Program-made: the position numbers and the translations under genes | Origin: Pseudoxanthobacter soli DSM 19599 | GTDB taxonomy: Bacteria > Pseudomonadota > Alphaproteobacteria > Rhizobiales > Segnochrobactraceae | NCBI RefSeq assembly: GCF_900148505.1 | Contig: NZ_FRXO01000005.1 | Coordinates: forward strand, 277,424 to 341,423 | Direction of reading: 5' to 3' | Length of the DNA: 64,000 nucleotides | Notes under the pieces: model-generated | Database searches by the model: none | What the model saw: the letters and a program-made list of their open reading frames with translations, nothing else | What the model was told of the DNA's origin: nothing | Part shown: one piece after another, positions 24,531 through 32,499 of the stretch | Layout of the letters: the number at the start of each line of letters is the position of its first letter | Numbering within the stretch: the first letter of the stretch is position 1

Positions 24531-25466
24531 TCAGGCCGGCGCACCTCCGGCGTCGGCCATCGGCAGGGAGTCCGCCGGCGGCCGCATCTGCTCTGCTGCT
24601 GCCAGCAGGCGGTTCCGGCCCGCGGACTTGGCCGCGTAAAGTGCGACGTCCGCTCGCTTCATCAGGCTGCTCAGCGTCTCGCCATGCCGATAGCGGGCAA
24701 TGCCCAGGCTGATGGTGACGTTCAGCTCGTCCGAGATCGTCGAGAACGACGCAGCCTGTACGGCACTGCGCAGCATCTCTGCCCGCTGCATGGCGTGATC
24801 GAAACCGACATCGGCGATCAGCAGGCCGAATTCCTCTCCGCCGATGCGCGCGACCCTCAGTCCGGACCGGCCGACGATCTCACCGATGCCGCGCAGCACC
24901 GCGTCACCGGCATCATGGCCGAAGCGATCGTTGATTGACTTGAAGTGGTCGATATCGAACAGGACGAGGGCGAGTTCGGAGCGCTCCTGTTCGGCGTGGC
25001 GGATCAGCGAGGCCGCGCGCAGGAAGAATGCACGGCGGTTCGGCAGGCCGGTCAGCAGATCGACGGTCGCGAGGCGAACGAGCTCGTTCTGGGCGAGAAT
25101 AACCCGCTGGGCGGCGCGCAGCCGTGCGAAAAACTCGACCCGCGACGGCGGCTTGCCGATGAAATCATCGGCACCGCTGTCCAGCGCTTCGGCAATCCGG
25201 GCGTCGCTGACGCTCGCTGACATGGCGAAGATATAGAGCGGTGAGCGGTCTGCCGGCAGGCGGCGAGCCTCCCGGCACAGGTCGAGCCCGGTCATGTCCG
25301 GCAGTTCGAAGCTGGTGATCAGAATGTCGATGCTGTCGTCGGTCGCCAGCGCACCGAGTGCGTCGGTGCCGCAGAGCACCCCGACAGCCTCGTGGCCGAC
25401 CTCCGAAAGTATAATTGCCAACACATGCTGCGTCGTACGGCTTGGGTCGGCGATCAGAATTCTCAT
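24531..25466 (-). CDS. Diguanylate cyclase with degenerate receiver domain
   Basis: A 311-residue PleD-like protein: a receiver-like domain (residues 1-120) joined to a GGDEF domain (about 130-300) that makes cyclic di-GMP from two GTP. The GGEEF active motif (209-213) and LLTGLPNRRAF are intact, so catalysis is expected. In the receiver, the place of the phosphorylated Asp (LITSFELPD) is Ser52, although Lys105 is kept. The RxxD inhibitory site is Arg200-x-x-Leu203, so product inhibition is probably lost. The start ATG at 25464-25466 fits the receiver fold; an upstream GTG at 25511 would add 15 residues. It faces rnj on the opposite strand, where related genomes, as I recall, often carry mce. 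Confidence 0.9.
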   Translation of the reverse strand: MRILIADPSRTTQHVLAIILSEVGHEAVGVLCGTDALGALATDDSIDILITSFELPDMTGLDLCREARRLPADRSPLYIFAMSASVSDARIAEALDSGADDFIGKPPSRVEFFARLRAAQRVILAQNELVRLATVDLLTGLPNRRAFFLRAASLIRHAEQERSELALVLFDIDHFKSINDRFGHDAGDAVLRGIGEIVGRSGLRVARIGGEEFGLLIADVGFDHAMQRAEMLRSAVQAASFSTISDELNVTISLGIARYRHGETLSSLMKRADVALYAAKSAGRNRLLAAAEQMRPPADSLPMADAGGAPA

Positions 25467-25783
25467 CGCATACCAGCAACTATTCCCGGAGCGGGGCGAT
25501 ATTCTGTCCACCCTGCGCAGGGTGATTGAGGTCAGACATAGCAGCTATGTCGCTCTTCCTCCAGCGAGACTTGAAGCAGATTAAAGAAAGTGGCCGGACT
25601 ATTTAGCGGAAGAACAGGGGTTGCCACCGTTGAACACGTGGACTGACCGCCGGGGCCTCGTGGCTCGCCCGTCCCGCGGGCGGCATCGCCAGCGCCGCTT
25701 GCGTTTCGGCGCCGCGCGCGCAAACTGGCGGAGAGGAAGCGCCGGCGGGATGCCCGCCGAACAACAAGACGGAACAGTCTGAC
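25467..25783. other. Divergent intergenic region with two dyads
   Basis: 317 bp between the diguanylate cyclase and DUF1467 genes. It holds a 16-bp perfect palindrome CACCCTGCGCAGGGTG (25509-25524) and a dyad GACATAG/CTATGTC with a 3-bp spacer (25535-25551), both within 90 bp of the cyclase start and possibly operators. No gene is seen. Confidence 0.5.
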
Positions 25784-26068
25784 GTGGCGTGGACAAGCGT
25801 ACTGGCGATCTATTTCGTGATCTGGTGGACGGTGCTTTTCGCTGTGCTTCCGTGGGGCATGCGGACGCAGGAAGAGGAAGGCTCGGTCGTCCCTGGAACG
25901 GTGCCGAGCGCCCCGGCGCATCCGCGGATGCTGCGGACCGTTCTTGTGACCACCCTGGTCGCGGCCATCGTGTTCGCCGGGTTCCTCGCGCTGATCAACT
26001 CGGGATACAAGCTGGACGACTTCCCCTTCCTCAAGCCCCACGGCGCTCCGGTGGTCGGATCGGAATAG
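25784..26068 (+). CDS. DUF1467 family membrane protein
   Basis: A 94-residue protein with two transmembrane helices (residues about 4-24 and 50-70) separated by a short loop with acidic residues after WGMRTQEEEG. This pattern matches the DUF1467 family, which is found in alphaproteobacteria between rnj and proS. Function unknown. I took the GTG at 25784, preceded by a GACGGAAC site. It is divergent from the diguanylate cyclase. Confidence 0.85.
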   Translation: MAWTSVLAIYFVIWWTVLFAVLPWGMRTQEEEGSVVPGTVPSAPAHPRMLRTVLVTTLVAAIVFAGFLALINSGYKLDDFPFLKPHGAPVVGSE

Positions 26069-26362
26069 GCGAGCGGCGCCGGAACCGGCCGGGCACATTC
26101 TCACCCGGCCCGTCAAGCCCTGTGATGAACGCCGGCCGTCGAACCCCAATCGGCGCGCCCGATTCCCGAACCCCTGCCGCTCCCGCCGCGCACGGATCGT
26201 CCCGCCGCGCGGCTGCTGCCGTCATGCCGGATTCCGCGACAGGCCGATGCCACGACGTGATGAAGCACGACAGGATGAAGGGTTAACGGCCGATGAACGA
26301 CGGCCGGACCGCGAAGGACGTTCGCCATCCGCCGGACAAGTATTGCGCTGTGTTTCAGGAGT

Positions 26363-26397
26363 ACAAAAAAAATAAAGCACGGCGCTAAGGCCGTGCT
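26363..26397 (-). terminator. Strong Rho-independent terminator, minus strand
   Basis: Read on the minus strand, an 8-bp perfect stem AGCACGGC/GCCGTGCT with a 6-nt loop is followed directly by TTTATTTTTTTT. This is a textbook intrinsic terminator. No minus-strand protein gene lies upstream of it within 5 kb, so it must end some other transcript. Confidence 0.75.
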
Positions 26398-26540
26398 GAT
26401 TTAGTTCCGCGTCTTACCCTACAGCCGATAGCGGAGTTAAGGGGTGCCTCCCTCCTGTTTATCAGCGGCTGCTAGCTATTGCTGCGCCGAGGGTCTTCCT
26501 CCCAAGACTTAGACCGCGATGCCTCTTAAGCTGCCGTGCC

Positions 26541-26564
26541 GGCTCGGAGACCGACAGCCTTTTG
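26541..26564 (+). terminator. Weaker terminator-like hairpin, plus strand
   Basis: GGCTCGG, loop AGA, CCGA, a two-base bulge and GCC, followed by TTTTG. It could end a plus-strand transcript of the same small-RNA locus, or be part of the minus-strand RNA structure. Confidence 0.35.
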
Positions 26565-26841
26565 TTATGAAGCCAACTTAGCTCATTGTTTCGGGCTTGT
26601 CATCATTTTGTGCATGACTCGCCCAACTTTTTTGCGTTTGACAGAAAAAGCCACCTTCCGGCCGCCATGCCGCTCTGTTACGGGGACTGGCTTGCGTTTT
26701 GCCGCCGGGGCGGCTTCACTCCGGACCGGCTCGCCGGCAACGGCTCCTTCCCCCGTTCGGGACACTTTCGGCCGAAAGGGCAGCGCCCCGGCCGGCCGGC
26801 GTCCCGATCGCACATTCTCTCGCGAACCCAGAGCATCCAGC

Positions 26842-28167
26842 ATGCGCCTCTCCCGCTATTTTCTGCCGATTCTGAAGGAAACGCCGAAGGAAGCGGAAAT
26901 CGTCTCCCACCGGCTGATGCTGCGCGCGAGCATGATCCGCCAGCAATCGGCCGGCATCTATTCCTGGCTGCCGCTGGGCCTGCGCGTTCTCGACCGCATC
27001 GCCGATATCGTGCGCGAGGAACAGAACCGCTCCGGCGCCATCGAGGTGCTGATGCCGACGGTGCAGTCGGCGGATCTCTGGCGTGAAAGCGGGCGCTACG
27101 ACGCCTACGGCAAGGAGATGCTGCGCATCACCGACCGCCACGAGCGCGAGATGCTCTACGGCCCGACCAACGAGGAGATGATCACCGACATCTTCCGCGC
27201 CTCGGTCCGCTCGTATCGCGACCTGCCGCTCAATCTCTACCACATCCAGTGGAAGTTCCGGGACGAGGTCCGTCCGCGCTTCGGCGTGATGCGCGGCCGC
27301 GAGTTCCTGATGAAGGACGCCTATTCGTTCGACACCGACATGGAGCGGGCGAAGGAAGCCTACAACCGGATGTTCGTCGCCTATCTGCGCACCTTCCGGC
27401 GCCTCGGGCTGACGGCGATTCCGATGCGGGCCGACACCGGCCCGATCGGCGGCGATCTCTCCCACGAGTTCATCATCCTCGCCGACACCGGCGAGAGCGC
27501 GGTGTTCTGCGACAAGGCGCTGCTCGACCTGCCGATCCCGGGCGAGGACACCGACTTCACGGGCGATCTCAGCCCGATCGTGAAGGCCTGGACGACGCCC
27601 TATGCGGCGACGGAGGAAATGCACGACGAGACCGCGTTCGCCGGCGTTCCGGAAGAGCGCAAGGTCGCGGCGCGCGGCATCGAGGTCGGCCACATCTTCT
27701 ATTTCGGCACCAAATATTCCGAGCCGATGGGCGCGAAGGTCGCCGGTCCGGACGGCACCGAGCGGCCGGTCCACATGGGCTCCTACGGCATCGGCGTCTC
27801 CCGCCTTCTCGGCGCCATCATTGAAGCCAGTCATGACGACGCCGGAATCATCTGGCCCGATTCGGTGGCGCCGTTCGACGTCGGTCTCATCAACCTGAAG
27901 CCGGGCGATGCTCCCACCGACGAAGCGGTCGCCGTGATCGAGCGTGAACTGGAAGCGGCCGGGCTTTCGGTGCTGACGGACGATGTCGATACCCGTGCGG
28001 GCGCGAAGTTCGCGGCGATGGACCTGATCGGCCTGCCGTGGCAGCTGATCGTCGGTCCGCGGGGGCTCGCGACCGGCGAGGTCGAACTGAAGCGGCGCGC
28101 CACCGGCGAGCGCGAGACGATCTCGCTCGAGGCGGCGATCAATCGCCTCACCGCCGGCCGGCGCTGA
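26842..28167 (+). CDS. proS: Proline--tRNA ligase, short form
   Basis: A 441-residue class II aminoacyl-tRNA synthetase that charges tRNA-Pro. Motif 1 lies near [12 protein letters not shown], motif 2 in [19 protein letters not shown], and motif 3 near [17 protein letters not shown], followed by the anticodon-binding domain. It lacks the roughly 180-residue editing insertion of E. coli ProS, which is normal for alphaproteobacteria, where a free YbaK/ProXp-type protein does the editing. The ATG at 26842 (product [13 protein letters not shown]) matches family N-termini. Confidence 0.96.
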   Translation: MRLSRYFLPILKETPKEAEIVSHRLMLRASMIRQQSAGIYSWLPLGLRVLDRIADIVREEQNRSGAIEVLMPTVQSADLWRESGRYDAYGKEMLRITDRHEREMLYGPTNEEMITDIFRASVRSYRDLPLNLYHIQWKFRDEVRPRFGVMRGREFLMKDAYSFDTDMERAKEAYNRMFVAYLRTFRRLGLTAIPMRADTGPIGGDLSHEFIILADTGESAVFCDKALLDLPIPGEDTDFTGDLSPIVKAWTTPYAATEEMHDETAFAGVPEERKVAARGIEVGHIFYFGTKYSEPMGAKVAGPDGTERPVHMGSYGIGVSRLLGAIIEASHDDAGIIWPDSVAPFDVGLINLKPGDAPTDEAVAVIERELEAAGLSVLTDDVDTRAGAKFAAMDLIGLPWQLIVGPRGLATGEVELKRRATGERETISLEAAINRLTAGRR

Positions 28168-28240
28168 CCGCAGCGCCGGTTTCCGGCGGCTGAAACGGAC
28201 GACCGGCCCAGGGCCGGTCGATCTTGAACGGAGGAAGTGG

Positions 28241-29536
28241 ATGGCGGCGAAAGCCGGTTCGGCCGGAAAGGCGCGCCCGCGTGGCGTCCGCCCGTTCTCG
28301 GCACTCGAATGGACGATCGCCGGACGCTACCTGCGTTCGCGCCGCCGCGAGACCTTCATTTCGGTGATCGCCGGGTTCTCCTTCCTCGGTATCATGCTCG
28401 GCGTCGCGACCCTGATCATCGTCATGGCGGTGATGAACGGCTTTCGCAACGAGCTGATGTCCAAGATTCTCGGCATCAACGGCCATGTCCTGGTGCAGCC
28501 GATCAACGGCACGTTCGACAACTACATGCCGGTGGTGGAGCGGCTTCAGAAGATCCACGGCGTGCGCTTCGCCATGCCGTTCGTCGAGGGGCAGGCGCTG
28601 ATCTCCGGTCCTTCCGGCGCTTACGGCGCGCTTGTGCGCGGCGTGCGCCAGCAGGACCTCGATCGCCTGCCGCTGATCGCGAGCACCGTGCGCGCCGGCA
28701 CGCTCAACGGCTTCGACCGTTCGAACGGTGTCGCCGTCGGCGGGCGGCTCGCCATGGCGCTCGGCGTCGCGCTCGGCGATCCGGTGACGCTGGTGACGCC
28801 CAAGGGCGAGGCGACGCCGTTCGGCGTGGTGCCGCGAACCCAGGCCTTCCCGGTGGTCGCCACCTTCGAGATCGGCATGTCCGAGTTCGATTCCTCGTTC
28901 GTGTTCATGCCGATGGCTGAGGCGCAAGCGTTCTTCAACAAGGAGAACGCCATCACCGGCATCGAAGTCTATCTCAACGATCCCGACGATATCGACCGGC
29001 TGCGGTCCGAGATCGAGCAAGCCGCCGGCCAGGCGCTCTATCTGACCGACTGGCGCATCCGGCAATCGACGTTCTTCTCCGCGCTCGAAGTGGAGCGCAA
29101 CGTGATGTTCATGATCCTGACGCTGATCGTGCTCGTCGCCGCGCTGAACATCATTTCCGGCCTCACCATGCTGGTGAAGGACAAGGGCCGCGATATCGCC
29201 ATTCTGCGCACCATGGGCGCGACGCGCGGCACCATCCTGCGGGTGTTCGTCATCACCGGCGCCGCCATCGGCACCGTGGGCACGGCCGCGGGGCTCGTGA
29301 TCGGGCTCATCGTCTGCCATTATATCGAGCCGATCCGGCAGGGCGTGTCATGGCTGACCCGCACGCAGCTGTTCCCGCCCGAGCTCTACTATCTGAGCCA
29401 GCTTCCCGCCGACATCGATTCCGGCGAGACGGTCACGGTGGTGGTGATGGCACTGGTGCTTTCGTTCCTTGCGACGCTCTACCCGGCATGGAAGGCGGCA
29501 CGGCTCGATCCGGTGGAAGGGCTGAGGCACGAATGA
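28241..29536 (+). CDS. lolC: Lipoprotein-releasing ABC transporter permease
   Basis: A 431-residue inner-membrane permease of the LolC/LolE family, which releases lipoproteins from the inner membrane for delivery by LolA. One N-terminal helix (about 40-70), a large periplasmic domain, and three C-terminal helices with the FtsX-type fold ([20 protein letters not shown]). Alphaproteobacteria usually have one such permease acting as a homodimer. The stop overlaps lolD by a 4-bp ATGA junction. Confidence 0.95.
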   Translation: MAAKAGSAGKARPRGVRPFSALEWTIAGRYLRSRRRETFISVIAGFSFLGIMLGVATLIIVMAVMNGFRNELMSKILGINGHVLVQPINGTFDNYMPVVERLQKIHGVRFAMPFVEGQALISGPSGAYGALVRGVRQQDLDRLPLIASTVRAGTLNGFDRSNGVAVGGRLAMALGVALGDPVTLVTPKGEATPFGVVPRTQAFPVVATFEIGMSEFDSSFVFMPMAEAQAFFNKENAITGIEVYLNDPDDIDRLRSEIEQAAGQALYLTDWRIRQSTFFSALEVERNVMFMILTLIVLVAALNIISGLTMLVKDKGRDIAILRTMGATRGTILRVFVITGAAIGTVGTAAGLVIGLIVCHYIEPIRQGVSWLTRTQLFPPELYYLSQLPADIDSGETVTVVVMALVLSFLATLYPAWKAARLDPVEGLRHE

Positions 29537-30309
29537 GCGACGACGCCAACCATGGTTCCGCGCCGGCTCCCGCCGCCGAGCCCCGGGATGCCGCCACCGA
29601 GAGCGTGGGCGCGCGCCCGAACGGGGCACGGCGCGAGGCGCTCGGCCTTTCCGGCGTCGTGCGCCGCTTCCGCGAGGGCGACAACCAGCTCGACGTGCTG
29701 AAGGGTGCCAATCTTTCGATCATGCCCGGCGAAACCGTGGCGCTGGTGGCGCCCTCCGGCGCCGGCAAGTCGACGCTCCTCCAGATCGCCGGTCTGCTGG
29801 AGCGTCCCGACGAGGGCGAGGTGAGGATCGGCGGACGGTCCTGCGCCACCCTGCACGACCGCGAGCGCACGCGCATCCGCCGCGACTCGGTCGGGTTCGT
29901 CTACCAGTTCCACCACCTGCTGCCGGACTTCACCGCGCTCGAGAACGTGCTGATCCCCCAGCGGCTCGCCGGGCTCGACCGCAAGGTGGCGGAAAAGCGC
30001 GCGCTGGCGCTCCTGCGCGTGATGCGGATCGACCATCGCGCGACGCACCATCCGGCGCAGATGTCGGGCGGCGAGCGTCAGCGCGTCGCCATCGCCCGTG
30101 CTGTCGCCAACGCGCCGCGCGTGCTGCTCGCCGACGAGCCGACCGGCAATCTCGATCCACGCACCGCCGAGCAGGTGTTCGATGCCCTGGACGCCCTCGT
30201 CCGGGCGTCGCGGCTCGCCGCGCTCGTCGCGACCCACAACATGGAGATCGCGGCTCGCATGAGCCGGCGTATCACCATCGCCGACGGCCGGATCGTGCCG
30301 CTCGACTGA
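29533..30309 (+). CDS. lolD: Lipoprotein-releasing ABC transporter ATPase
   Basis: A 258-residue ATP-binding subunit partnering LolC. Walker A is [12 protein letters not shown], signature motif [20 protein letters not shown], Walker [12 protein letters not shown], and the switch His is in LVATHNME. An N-terminal extension of about 35 residues is low in complexity. Translation is coupled to lolC by the ATGA overlap. It converges with the Na/phosphate transporter gene 5 bp away. Confidence 0.96.
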   Translation: MSDDANHGSAPAPAAEPRDAATESVGARPNGARREALGLSGVVRRFREGDNQLDVLKGANLSIMPGETVALVAPSGAGKSTLLQIAGLLERPDEGEVRIGGRSCATLHDRERTRIRRDSVGFVYQFHHLLPDFTALENVLIPQRLAGLDRKVAEKRALALLRVMRIDHRATHHPAQMSGGERQRVAIARAVANAPRVLLADEPTGNLDPRTAEQVFDALDALVRASRLAALVATHNMEIAARMSRRITIADGRIVPLD

Positions 30310-30314
30310 GGGTT

Positions 30315-31982
30315 TCAGCCCGCGCTATCTGCTGGGCGCAGGCGCGACGGCAGCAGGGCGCCTTCCCGCTGCAGCACCGGCTCCGCCGCGGCGGCGACCA
30401 GGTGGGCGTTGATGCGGCGGATGTCGCGCAGGATGTCGAGGTGGAGCGTGTCCGTCTCGATGGTCTCGATCCGCCCCGCGCGCATGCGCTGGAAGTGGGC
30501 TTCCGACTCGTTCGCTTCCATTTCGCGGAAGGCTTCCTTTTCGGTCGTGAGCGCCCGGGCGGCGCGGGCATCGCCCGTCATCAGCAGCGACGCGGCATTG
30601 CGCAGGTTCACGATCAGCCGGTCGACCATGGCGACGAGCTCGGCCTGCCCCTCCTTGGAGAAGGTGAGGGCGCGTTTCACCCGCTTGTGCGCATCCGTCA
30701 GGAGGTTGCGGCTGACGATGTCGCCGGCGTGCTCGATATTGGTGGCGAAGGTCAGGATCTCCGACAGCCGTCGGTGATCGTCGTCGGTGAGCTGTTCGAC
30801 GTCGAGCGCGGAGAGATACGTGCGGATCGCGGCGTTGATGCGGTCGATCTGGTCGTCCAGCCGCTTGGCGTCGACGATGCGCTTGGTGTCGCCGTTCTCG
30901 ATCGCGTCGCGCCCGGCCCGCAGCAACTCCTCCAGAATGTCGGCGAGCCGCAGCGCCTCGCGCGCCGCCGCGCCGAGCGCGACCACGGGGATGCCGAGCG
31001 AGGCATGGTCGAGATAGAGCGGGCGCGAGGGATCGCTCGCCGCCGGCGCCGAAGGCAGCAGCCGCGTCAGCAGCCCCGCGAACCGGTCCAGCACCGGGAA
31101 GAACGCGAGCGCGACGACGATGTTGAACGCGGTGTGGAAGTCGGCGACGGCGCGCGCCTCGTTCGGTTCGATCGACACGATCAGCGGGCCGATCCACGGA
31201 AGCGCCGCGAGCACGACGGCGACACCGATCACGCGGTTGATGAGGTTGCCGATCGGCAGCCGCCGCGCGGCCGGGTCCTGGCCGCTGCCCGACTCGAACA
31301 CCGGGTTCAGCGCTGTGCCGAGATTGGCGCCGAGCACCAGCGCGAAGGCGGCATCCGGGGTGACCACACCCTTCGATGCGAACGACATCGCCAGCAGCAC
31401 GATCGTGACGCTGGAATGGGCCGCCCAGGTGATGACGGCCGAGAACAGCACAGCGAGCACCGGCTCCGTCGAGACGAGCCCGAGCAGCAGGCGCAGGCTC
31501 GGCGTGTCCTCGTAGGGTGTGATGAGGCCGAGGATCGCGTGCAGCGCGATGAGGATGAGGCCGAGCCCGATGAAGGCGCGGCCGAGATCGTGGCTGCGAG
31601 AGCCCGACGAGCGGCGGAACATGACGACGCCGAGCAGGATCAGCACCGGGGCGATCGCTGCGACGTCGAACGACAGCAGCTGCACGATCAGCGTCGTGCC
31701 GACATTGGCGCCGAGCATCACCGCGAGCGCGGGCACGAGCGCCATCAGTCCCTCGGCGACGAAGCCGGCGACCATCAGTCCCGTCGCGGTGCTCGATTGC
31801 AGCAATGCGGTCACGATCAACCCGCTCGCGAACGCCTTGTAGCGGTTCGACACCGCCCGCCCGATCATCTGCCGCAGGTTGGCGCCGAACGCGCGCTGCA
31901 CGCTGGTCTGCACCATGTGCACGCCCCACAGCAGCAGGGCGACGAAACCGGCAAGGTCGATCAGGGTCAGCGAAACGTCCAT
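30315..31982 (-). CDS. Na/Pi cotransporter family protein with PhoU-like domain
   Basis: A 555-residue membrane protein of the NptA/YjbB family that moves phosphate, driven by sodium. Two inverted repeats of the QSSTAT type are visible: LLQSSTATGLMVAGF, and VITWAAHSSVTIVLLAMSF. The C-terminal 180 residues are soluble and helical, a PhoU-like domain (DDQIDRINAAIRTYL, then DIVSRNLLTDAHKR). The start ATG (31980-31982) begins with a membrane helix. It is divergent from the SOS-box gene near 32265. Confidence 0.92.
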   Translation of the reverse strand: MDVSLTLIDLAGFVALLLWGVHMVQTSVQRAFGANLRQMIGRAVSNRYKAFASGLIVTALLQSSTATGLMVAGFVAEGLMALVPALAVMLGANVGTTLIVQLLSFDVAAIAPVLILLGVVMFRRSSGSRSHDLGRAFIGLGLILIALHAILGLITPYEDTPSLRLLLGLVSTEPVLAVLFSAVITWAAHSSVTIVLLAMSFASKGVVTPDAAFALVLGANLGTALNPVFESGSGQDPAARRLPIGNLINRVIGVAVVLAALPWIGPLIVSIEPNEARAVADFHTAFNIVVALAFFPVLDRFAGLLTRLLPSAPAASDPSRPLYLDHASLGIPVVALGAAAREALRLADILEELLRAGRDAIENGDTKRIVDAKRLDDQIDRINAAIRTYLSALDVEQLTDDDHRRLSEILTFATNIEHAGDIVSRNLLTDAHKRVKRALTFSKEGQAELVAMVDRLIVNLRNAASLLMTGDARAARALTTEKEAFREMEANESEAHFQRMRAGRIETIETDTLHLDILRDIRRINAHLVAAAAEPVLQREGALLPSRLRPADSAG

Positions 31983-32180
31983 CGTGCGGGAACGGCTTTC
32001 TCTTAAAGGGCGCGCGGCCCGGCCGCATCGAGGCGCAGGCCGGCTGCCGGCGGGGGCGGCAGAATGGAAAGCCGGCTTACCAGCTGGCGCCATATGCCGA
32101 CAATGAAACCAAATGCGGCCAGGGTTTGTTAACGCTGGGGAGACCGCCACTTTGTCCTTGGCTTGTTCTCCTTGCAATGG

Positions 32181-32195
32181 GAACGGAAAAAGAAC
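32181..32195 (+). promoter_or_regulatory. LexA (SOS) box
   Basis: GAAC, seven bases, GAAC: the exact direct-repeat form of the alphaproteobacterial LexA site (GTTC-N7-GTTC on the other strand). It lies 84 bp before the start of the 32-residue membrane peptide and about 305 bp before dnaE. Confidence 0.8.
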
Positions 32196-32264
32196 AAATT
32201 AGGACCATAAGACGAATTCATGAGAACGAACGCAGATAGAGACGAACCGAACATGGAGGCCCCG

Positions 32265-32363
32265 ATGAAACAGACGGCGCAGGACATGGCAGCTCTGATC
32301 GCGCTTACCCTTTTCGCGGCGACGCTCGTGGTGTGGATCGACGCCATCTCCGCCTTCGCGTGA
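32265..32363 (+). CDS. SidA-like SOS-induced small membrane protein (putative)
   Basis: A 32-residue peptide made almost entirely of one transmembrane helix (residues about 9-31) behind the short polar head MKQTAQDM. The ATG has a near-perfect GGAGG site (32256-32260), and a further in-frame ATG at 32253 would add four residues. The LexA box upstream and the position between lolCD and dnaE match what I remember of Caulobacter sidA, a 29-residue SOS-induced inhibitor that binds the division proteins FtsW/FtsN. I infer a similar damage-checkpoint role. Sequence identity with SidA was not checked. Confidence 0.7.
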   Translation: MKQTAQDMAALIALTLFAATLVVWIDAISAFA

Positions 32364-32499
32364 CCCGCGCCTCCGGCATGTGGACAACCCGAAACGGGGT
32401 CGACATTCCGGCGTCACGGGAGAACAACGGGAAGGGTGGGACGGCAGCACGGTCGCCACGAGCGGGCGATGCGGCGGCGATCACGCGACGGAGGCAGCG

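Larger units (their letters stand above)
26363..26575 (-). ncRNA. Candidate small RNA upstream of proS
   Basis: A stretch of about 200 nt ending at the strong minus-strand terminator and without a credible reading frame. A weak promoter (ATGACA, 17 bp, TAAGTT) lies just upstream on that strand near 26575-26604. Inside are a hairpin GTCTT/AAGAC (26493-26508) whose loop reads GGGAGG on the minus strand and CCTCCC on the plus strand, and a TCCGC/GCGGA stem near 26405-26435. If the plus strand is the product instead, it would carry anti-Shine-Dalgarno C-rich loops (CCTCCC, and CCTCCCTCC at 26447-26455) like the alpha-r14 small RNAs of rhizobia, and end at the hairpin near 26541. I do not recognise it as 6S, tmRNA, SRP or RNase P RNA. 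Strand and ends are uncertain. Confidence 0.42.
26069..26841. other. Long non-coding region before proS
   Basis: 773 bp with no credible protein gene. Positions about 26340-26640 are much less GC-rich than the genome around them and hold a canonical minus-strand terminator, a weaker plus-strand terminator and several hairpins, described separately as a small-RNA candidate. The proS promoter must also lie here. Confidence 0.6.

Noticed and set aside
26363..26575. Identification of the pre-proS locus as 6S, tmRNA, SRP RNA or RNase P RNA
   Set aside because: None of the consensus cores I know (for example the SRP tetraloop region, the tmRNA tag frame or the RNase P P4 core) is present.
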